Source: Selaginella moellendorffii (Eukaryota > Streptophyta > Lycopodiopsida > Selaginellales > Selaginellaceae). Taken from it: a stretch of DNA of 64,000 nt. How positions within the stretch are numbered: position 1 is the stretch's first letter; the number at the start of each line of letters is the position of its first letter. A program made the translations under genes and the position numbers. The notes beneath the pieces are model-generated. The model was not told the DNA's origin, ran no database searches, and was given only the letters and a program-made list of their open reading frames with translations. Location: positions 648,365 through 712,364 of the forward strand of contig NW_003314319.1 in the NCBI RefSeq assembly GCF_000143415.4. The letters run 5' to 3'. Below are positions 56,711-64,000 of the stretch, in pieces.

Positions 56711-58895
56711 ATGGTTGCGGCGGTGGCTACTGGAAGGGGCTGGCCGTATTTCGATCCCGAGTATGAGACGCTGGCCGCCAGGATCAATCCTCCAAGGTTC
56801 GCTCTCACCAAAAAAAAAGAAAAAAAAATTCTTGCTGACTGATTTCGTGATGGTCTTCTCAGAGTTGTGATCGATAACAAGGTTTCGGAGCACGCCACCA
56901 TCATCAAGGTGAGCTCCTCTCGCGAACCATTTCCTTTTTTTTTCTCCTTTTGTTCTTAAGATTTGTCCTCTTTTTCTTTCCAGCTTGATAGCTCAAACCG
57001 GCATGGGATTCTTCTCGATGTCGTCCAGGTCCTCACAGATCTCGACTTGTCGATACTCAAGGCCTTCATCTCCTCCGATGGTGGATGGTTTATGGACGGT
57101 AAGTCTCCATTCTCTTACGATCAAGCATCTCAAGCGAAGCTCTTACATGTTTGTTTTCTCCCCTCTTTCAGTTTTCCATGTCACAGATCGTGATGGGAAC
57201 AAGCTCTCCGACGAGAAGGTCATCGCCCACATCGAGCATGTATGTAGAACTCTTCCTTCTCCCACATCAATCTTCTTTGCCGTCGCTAACAACGCTTGTA
57301 ACTTTCCCATTCCAGGCTCTTGGCGAGAAAGGCGTATGCCAAGCGTATAGAACTTGCTCTGGAGCTCGAACAATTGGAGTCCAGTCGCTGGCTGAGCACA
57401 CGGCCATCGAGCTAACCGGCAACGACCGCCCGGGTCTGCTTTCCGAGATCTCGGCCGTCCTCGCCAGCCTTGGCTGCAACGTTGTGGCCGCGGAGGTGTG
57501 GACTCACAACACAAGAGTGGCGTGCATGGTTTACGTGACCGACCACGAAGGCCATGGAGGTCCAGTGAAAGATCCCACCAAGCTCTGCCATATCAAACAG
57601 ATGCTCGGGCAGGTGATGAAGGGCGATTCGCTCGACGGCAAGACTGCCAGGACGGACTTTGCCATGGGACTTACTCACACGGAGAGGAGGCTCCATCAGA
57701 TGATGTCCGCGGACAAGGAGGAGGAGATGGAGGTAGCAGAAGAGGAGGCCGCGTTGAGCCCGGCCCCGACTTCCATCTCGGACTCGGTCGACTACAAGGG
57801 GAGGCCGACCGTAACAGTCAAGAATTGCGTGGAGAAAGGCTACTCGGTTGTCACGGTGCAGTGCGCGGACCGTCCCAAACTGTTGTTCGATACCGTGTGT
57901 ACGCTCACCGACATGGAGTATGTGGTTTTCCACGCCACCATCGACTCAGAGGGCCCGAATGCGTTCCAGGTACTATTTTTCGCTCTGATTGTTTTTCGTT
58001 TTACTTTTATGTTTTCTTGTTTTTCTTCGTGTTGGTCTTTGCGTGTTTTTCTTTCGCGGAAGTGTGTTGTGTGACTTGGACTGTGTTTTGTTTATTGTCG
58101 CTTTGACGCCGGCTTGACTTGGTGCTACTCGCAAAATGGATCTCTTGGAAGTTGTCTTGTGTGTTCCGCGGGTGTTTGCGAGTGGAATCTGGAGCTTGTT
58201 CTGGACGCTTGCGGTGTCCGTTTTCGGATCTATGTCTGTTGTGCGTGTTGCGAGGCCTGGTTGCCAAGCTTGTGTGTTTTTTCGATGTGTATGATCGGTT
58301 TCTCTTGTGCTTTTGGACTCACGCTGGCCCTGTTTGTTTGATCCGCAGGAGTATTACATTCGGCATCTTGACGGATACACGCTCAATACCGAAACTGAAC
58401 GACAAAGAGTCGTTCGCTGTCTGGAGGCTGCTATTCTACGTAGAGCTTCACAGGTACCAAGAGCTCCTCTTTTGTTCTTTTCTTCTCTTGGATCTGTATC
58501 TAACTAATTCCTTTCGGCATCAGGGCGTGAGGCTGGAGCTGTCCACACAGGACAGGATCGGTTTGCTGTCGGACGTAACCCGGATCTTCCGAGAAAACGG
58601 CCTGTCCGTGGCGAGGGCCGAGGTGACGACCCGAGACGACATGGCAGTGAATGTGTTCTACGTCACGGACGCCAACGGCGGGAGCGTGGACATGCGAGTG
58701 GTGGAGGCGATCCGGGAGGAGGTCGGGCTGGCCATCCTTAAGGTGACGCAGGAGAGATTCCCCCCGAAGATGCTCCATTCATCCCCGACCGAATCGGCCG
58801 ACAAGTCGGCTGCTCGCTTCTCGCTCGGGAGCTTCTTCCGCTCACACTCGGAGAGACTTCTCTACACGCTGGGCCTGCTCAAGTCCTACACCTGA
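56711..58895 (+). CDS. ACT-domain repeat protein (ACR family)
   Basis: Six or seven exons from the ATG at 56711 (MVAAVATGRGWPYFDPEYE) to TGA 58893-58895. Four ACT domains are visible: HATIIKLDSSNRHGILLDVV; HTAIELTGNDRPGLLSEISA; YSVVTVQCADRPKLLFDTVC; and GVRLELSTQDRIGLLSDVTR, each with the D/N-RxGLL ligand-site turn. The order DPEYE-N-terminus, four ACTs and a short tail matches plant ACR proteins (ACR4/ACR6-like). These are thought to sense amino acids, e.g. in the plastid or cytosol, though targets are largely unknown. The intron near 57970-58348 (about 380 nt) is long for this region. Frames and splice sites look intact. Confidence 0.88.
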
Positions 58896-59361
58896 GGGGC
58901 GCTGTGTATATATTATTCCCCCGCCAACTCGTCGACGACTTCCATCGCCTGGGCTTCCGGAAGAAGGAACAAACGAACTTTCGAAGATCTGCGAAGAATT
59001 CCCGCTAGCTGCTGCTGCTGCTGCTGCTACCACCAGCCAAAATTTTCCTCCCTGAGCTTCTTCTCGTCTCTCCTCTGCTGAGAGAGTTCTTCCTTTTCTC
59101 TTATGTACATACGTCGGGTACAGGCTGGTGCCTGCGCTTTGATTCCTGTACATAGCTTAAAACGAGCGCTTGAAAGATAGAGAGAGAAAAAAAGAAGAAA
59201 AAGCAAAGCCTCAATCAAACAAGCCTCGAACGGCTTACCACCTTTCATTTCTTTTAAAGTGTAAATACTCTTTAATAGATATTATGATAGATTGTATAGA
59301 TTAACAAGAAGAGTTAAATTCCACTAGTCAACAATGTAGCAAAGCAAAGAAGATAAAAGAA
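58896..59361. other. Intergenic stretch ACR - PDF1A
   Basis: Holds the ACR 3' UTR, a (GCT)7 tract and an AT-rich piece near 59260-59330 that is presumably the PDF1A promoter (GATAGATTGTATAGATT). No other gene seen. Confidence 0.6.
59008..59028 (+). repeat. (GCT)7 microsatellite
   Basis: Seven perfect GCT units in the presumed ACR 3' UTR. Confidence 0.9.
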
Positions 59362-60267
59362 ATGGCGCTTGCCTGGAGTCCAGCCACACCACTGCCAACT
59401 CTCAGACCACCACTGCGCGTCCACCACTGTGTGAGGAGAGCCGAGGTGAGGAGGAGATTCCAGTGTCGGAGCCTGTTTGGATTCAAGAGCAAGGCGCCCA
59501 AGCTCGAAATCGTCCAGGCCGGGGACCCTGTCTTGCATGAGGCCGCGCGAGAGGTGCTACACTCCGAGGTGAGCAGCGACACCGTCCAGAACACCATCCA
59601 AGGCTTGATTGATGCAATGCGGGAGGCACCGGCCGTGGGTCTGGCCGCTCCCCAGATCGGAGTTCCTCTCCAGGTAGGCCGATAGCTCCAGGTTGCCATG
59701 CCTTCCCTTCTTCTCTTCCAGATAATTGTGCTCGAGGACACCGCCGAGTATATCAGCTACGTTTCCCGCGACGAGGCTCTTTCCCAGCAGCGAAAGCCAT
59801 TCGAGCTCCTGGTAAGTTCCTGTCCAATCCTTTCCCTTTCTTCGGGAGCTCATATATCTGCTCAGGTGATCATCAATCCCATCCTCAGACCCACCACCAG
59901 TGCCACTGCCAGGTTCTTTGAAGGATGTCTCAGGTGATCTCTTCCAAACTTTACTTTCTGCCGCTGATCTTTCTTCCCTGCGAGCTCTTTTGCTGCCAGC
60001 GTTCATGGCTTCCGGGCGATGGTGGAGAGGCACCTCGACGTGGAAGTCACCGGACTGGACCGCGAAGGCAGGCCATTGAAAGTGGAGGCTTCCGGCTGGC
60101 AGGCTCGAATCCTCCAGCACGAATGCGACCATCTCGCAGGGACCTTGTACGTGGACAAGTTCATCCCAAGAACTTTCAGGTCTACCAAAAACTTGTCCAT
60201 GCCAATGGCACGGAGCTGTCCCAGACCTGGCTTATGCTCAGTAGAACATGCTTCTTCCACAGTTTAA
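59362..60267 (+). CDS. PDF1A: Peptide deformylase 1A, organellar
   Basis: Four exons from ATG 59362 to TAA 60265-60267, about 240 residues. The first 45 residues ([20 protein letters not shown], then many Arg) are a presequence, as expected for the mitochondrial/plastid enzyme. All three PDF motifs are intact: [14 protein letters not shown] (its Ser codon is rebuilt by splicing) and QHECDHLAG with the zinc-binding HExxH-type pair. The end [19 protein letters not shown] fits PDF1A. The enzyme removes N-formyl from organelle-made proteins. It converges on the BIG gene, with only 101 nt between the two stop codons. Confidence 0.93.
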
Positions 60268-60368
60268 AACTTCTAGTTACCAGCTTTTATCATGCTCTAG
60301 CCTTGGGAAAGCAAAACGAACTGGTTAGCTACGAGAGAATAAACAAAAATATACCTCCAAAGATATCA

Positions 60369-63300
60369 TCAGGCTTGCAAAAGAATCGGGCCGATCCAGG
60401 AGCTAAACATGTCGCTCAATGCCACTTGAACTTCCTCCGAGCCGTGCTCACAAGCTATCAGCGTTGCCAGCAGCGGAAAAAATCTGAGCAGGTGCTTCTC
60501 AAACGATGACTCCTTCAGTCCGCCGACAGCTTGAAGCGTGGAAACCACGAGAGGAGCACGGGCACTCAGCTCACGCCTCCTAGACGAGCTGAGCGGAATC
60601 GACCAGAGAGGCTGAGCACTACTCTTGTCGCCGGAGTCCCAAGCAGCGGCAACACCGGTTGCGGTACAGAGGTACACTTGCAACACCTCCTCGCACAGTT
60701 CCACCAGGCGACCTTCCACTTCCGCGTCCTTTGCAAACTCGGGCTTCAAGACCGATAGAGTCTGCAAGAGGTTGAGGTAGGCGTGGTATGACTCGCTTTC
60801 CAGACGCAGTAGTGGGGGATCAGACAGCTGCGTTGCCACCTTCACTTGCTGCAGCTTCGTTCGGAGTGCGATGTCGCTGTTAACGTTGTGTGCATGCGCG
60901 GCCACAACGTGAAGAGTGTCCAGGAGAAGCATGGTGTGAGACGCTGCCAGGCGACTGCCGTGGTTCGTAAACAATTCGTTAACAGCCTGTAAAGCAAAGA
61001 AAGGCATGAGCAAAGAGAATGATGGAAGTCTGATTTAGTACCTGAACTAAGAGAAGCTGGACAGCAGTCCTGCACTTGTAGTCCGAGAGTGCTGCTTGGA
61101 GTCTAGTCATTTCCTCGGCCATGGCATCGTTCTCTGTTTTATATCCTTGAATAGCTTTCTGAAGCTCGATATCTTCCAGGCACTCCAGAACTTTGCTCAT
61201 ATCTGGGAGTGTGCCTTCGGCGGCCTCTTGCAGTGCGGCAAGAACTTCGTCCCACTTCTCATCCGTGAATAAATGTCCTGTGTGACTCATCAGCCTCACG
61301 AACGCGGCTACTCCAATTGCAGCCAAACTCTGGTGCGGTCTCTTTAGAAAGCCCGTAAGTAGCAGCAGTATTCTCCCTAACAGATGGGCGACCACCGGAT
61401 AGAACTTTACGAACAAGTCCACCACAAGCTGCAGGGCCAGGGTACAAGTCTCGTACAGCCACGCATCCATTTCAAACTCTGGGTGATCATCTTCCGCTGC
61501 TTGTAAGGGCTCGATTGCTCGCCTGACATAATCAAAGAGAGGAAGTAGAACCGAGTCAAAGACTCGCTCCCAGAGCGCTGGAGAGAACATATGTCCGTGC
61601 GACCGCAATATATCGAAAAGCACTTCCAAAGCACTTTTGCGAATTTCAGGCCGAGGATCGAATGTCAATTCCGACAAGCCTAGAGAAGATCGAAACACAG
61701 AAAGTATGAGACACCTTCCACAACAACGGAAAAAACAAATTTACCTGCTAGCAAGGGAAACCAAAAATGCAAATCATCATCCCGATCAGTAAAAGTCGGC
61801 TCAGACATATCACCATTTGCCACGCGATCTTCCTTCTTTACGTAAGCACCAAGCTCGCCCTCCGCCAACTTGTGCGCACAGAACCTCAAAAATGCAATAG
61901 CATTCAGGCTGATGTCGTTGTTGAATCTGCTATTTGTGAAAGCGATGAGACAGTTAACACAGTCTGTGAACGTTGTCGTCTCTGTCTCCGTGATGAACGA
62001 GAAATACTCCCGGACAATTTTTTCGATAGTCTCAAAAGCCAGAAGCACCATACTCTTGTGCTCGTCTGTAGCTGCCGTGGTAAACACCTAGAAAATGACA
62101 GTCAGCTTGTGCATGCGAGCTATGAGAAAAACTTACCATGAACATAATCTTCCAGCCGGACTTCACGTTTTTAACGCGCGCAAAAACCATTTGCGACACG
62201 CAGCGAATCACCAGCTCCCGAATTTCAACAGAATTACTCTTCCGCATAACCACAACAAAAGGTTTCAGGAACTGGTTCTGGAAGTTGTAATTTGCCAGCT
62301 CTTCACGTTCCAGAAACTTCATTGCCAGTTGACGCAATGAATCCATTGCATACATTGCAATGGACAAGTTGTCAGAACACCCAACCGTGACGAAGTAGTC
62401 GGAGAGAACGTTCCAGATTCGCGACCAAACGAGTCTGATGCGGTTCATGTTGAAATGCCTGCAAAAAGCGTAATTTAGAAAATTGAGACCAGAAAGAAGC
62501 CACAGATTACTTACGATATTTCAACAATTTTGGTGAGGCTGAATACCCGAGGATCAGTTGGAGATCGTAGCTCCTCCATCGAAACTTTACAAAGCGCTTT
62601 TACAAAATCCACAATTGCCTCGCCGTTCAATCGGTCGCTGCGGGTAAATATCTTGTTCATCTCGAAGCTGCCAATCTGCTCCAGCATGTTGAGATTCGAA
62701 ACCAAGTTGTTCATCTGCTCAGCAGTAACCGACCCAGCCGAATTTCCTCCAACTCCAGCACTTTCATACGATCCTCTTCTTGCGGCAGCAGCAGCATATT
62801 GCATTCGTCCAGGCCATTTCCGCTTAAGCACAGGAAGGACAGGCGATTTCAGCTGCATTGTTTTATCGGAGTCGGACTGCGGGGCGGCGAAAAAGGTGGC
62901 ATCAGGAGGAGCGCCTTCACCAATAAGATGGAGATGCTCAAAGCGAGAAACACACGTCAGGACGTGCTCCCAGGCTTCCTGTAGATAGTTTCCATCTTCA
63001 TCGGCAATGGATATCACCGCCTGCAGCATGGAATTACATTATGAGTATGAAAAGAGGAGAAAGAAAAAATACCTTAATAGAGTCTATGTTCTTCTGTTTT
63101 ATATCAGCGGGCGAATGAAGATATGTGAATTTCGCTAGCGAAGTCACGAATGCGTCGCGCTCTGTCCGCATAGACATAATAGAAGTAACGCGGATTGCGT
63201 ATCGAAATCCCTCGAGACACTGAAAAGTGATAACTTCGTCTTCACTCTTCTCCAGTGGAACACTGAAGGCTGCAAGCATTGGAGCCCATGTAACTTCGAC

Positions 63301-64000
63301 CATGGGCCTTAAGATCTCGACATCAGACGGTGAGTAATAGACAGAGCTGCAAGAACGTTCAAATAAGTTCTCAGAAATATAAGAAATAGAAATGCTCTTA
63401 CCCCGATTTGCCAGCCTTCTCTTTCAGCTGCTGTTGCATGTTCTTTATAATATCATCGCTCGTTTCCTGCAGTCTGTCTTCCTTGGGCCTACGAATAACG
63501 ATGTTCAAAATACTCTCGATGCCGAGTATCCTGTTTGTAGGCTTGTTTGTTGGGACAAGACTGTCGGCCTTCATCTTTATCTCGCACTTAACAATACGAT
63601 CGTATAAAGCACTCATAAACTCCTCGGGTAGATCATTTCCATCGTCAATTCCCCGATTGTTCTTCATAAACTCCGCTTTTGTCATCTGCAGTTAACCGTT
63701 GGCAGAAGTAAAAGGAAAACAGTATACTTACTTTGGATTTAACCATCGGATTGTGTGCGTCAGTGTTCAGCAGAATAACAGAGTATGCAAGCACGTAGGC
63801 GGTATCCGCACTGGTAAAGGCCTTGGGATTACATTTGCAGTATCGCTCTGCAAACTTCTCCATGATACGATCAATTTTTTGTGCTTCTCCTGGAAGTCTG
63901 AATCCTTGCAAAAAGATTCTGATGGCCTCGTCAAACTCCATTCCTTGGAAATTGAAGGAGTCAACGTAGGCATGCATAACCTTTAGAGGCAGCTCGTCAT
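60369..64000 (-). CDS. BIG-type ARF guanine-nucleotide exchange factor (5' part outside window)
   Basis: The stop is TGA at 60369-60371; upstream exons continue past the right edge. The right end carries the second half of the Sec7 domain ([60 protein letters not shown] by its [10 protein letters not shown] core, [15 protein letters not shown]). The catalytic Glu segment and the DCB/HUS domains would lie outside. After Sec7 come the HDS1-4 helical repeats: [67 protein letters not shown] by its [12 protein letters not shown] form. The wording matches BIG1-4 of Arabidopsis more than BIG5. These GEFs load GTP on ARF at the trans-Golgi network or endosomes. Many short introns; no breaks seen. Confidence 0.92.

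Overview
The window is nuclear DNA of a land plant, most likely a lycophyte such as Selaginella (inference). Plant-restricted families are present: RUNKEL, a LISCL-type GRAS factor, SIP1-type trihelix, RSH2/3, PDF1A, RUG3 and ACR proteins. The genes are compact, most introns are about 45-75 nt with GT-AG ends, and the two PPR genes are intronless and built mainly of short S-type motifs. There is no operon-style organisation. One assembly gap of exactly 100 N lies inside the TRAPPC11 gene.

Layout. 0-3.2 kb: the 3' end of an importin-9 gene, a broken tRNA-Ala and a broken PPR relic, then a small unknown gene with two near-identical introns. 3.2-12.6 kb: a trihelix factor, TRAPPC11, a Cys-rich unknown protein and two tandem PPR genes, the last four on the minus strand. 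12.8-20.7 kb: two protein kinase genes in a row, DYRK and RUNKEL. 22.7-30.2 kb: a GRAS factor, a double-domain DJ-1 protein, an SRA-only relative of SUVH proteins, a Harbinger relic and a gamma-glutamylcyclotransferase-like gene with an ACGT-rich promoter. 30.5-37.1 kb is accessory DNA: two inverted arms of about 1 kb enclose two partial copies of the 3' end of RUG3, a decayed Ty1/copia element with its own long hairpin, and an AT-rich but apparently intact GFO/IDH/MocA dehydrogenase gene. 37.2-49.2 kb: a GMC-type flavoprotein, intact RUG3, GSNO reductase, a hidden three-exon gene for a secreted peptide with a possible sulfotyrosine (DY) motif, an RSH (p)ppGpp enzyme, an unknown gene with an in-frame TGA, and ribosomal protein eS21. 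49.4-64 kb: an ABC1K kinase gene with an in-frame TGA, a long intergenic stretch with a GC-rich block, an ACR protein, peptide deformylase 1A and the 3' part of a BIG-type ARF-GEF.

Several genes share a chloroplast or mitochondrial theme: RSH, ABC1K, PDF1A, RUG3 and the PPR proteins. Others act in trafficking or cytokinesis: TRAPPC11, BIG, RUNKEL and importin-9. The closeness looks incidental. The items most worth a second look are the peptide gene at 43930-44270, the two in-frame TGA codons (51539 and 48179), and the nested inverted duplications at 30.5-37.1 kb.
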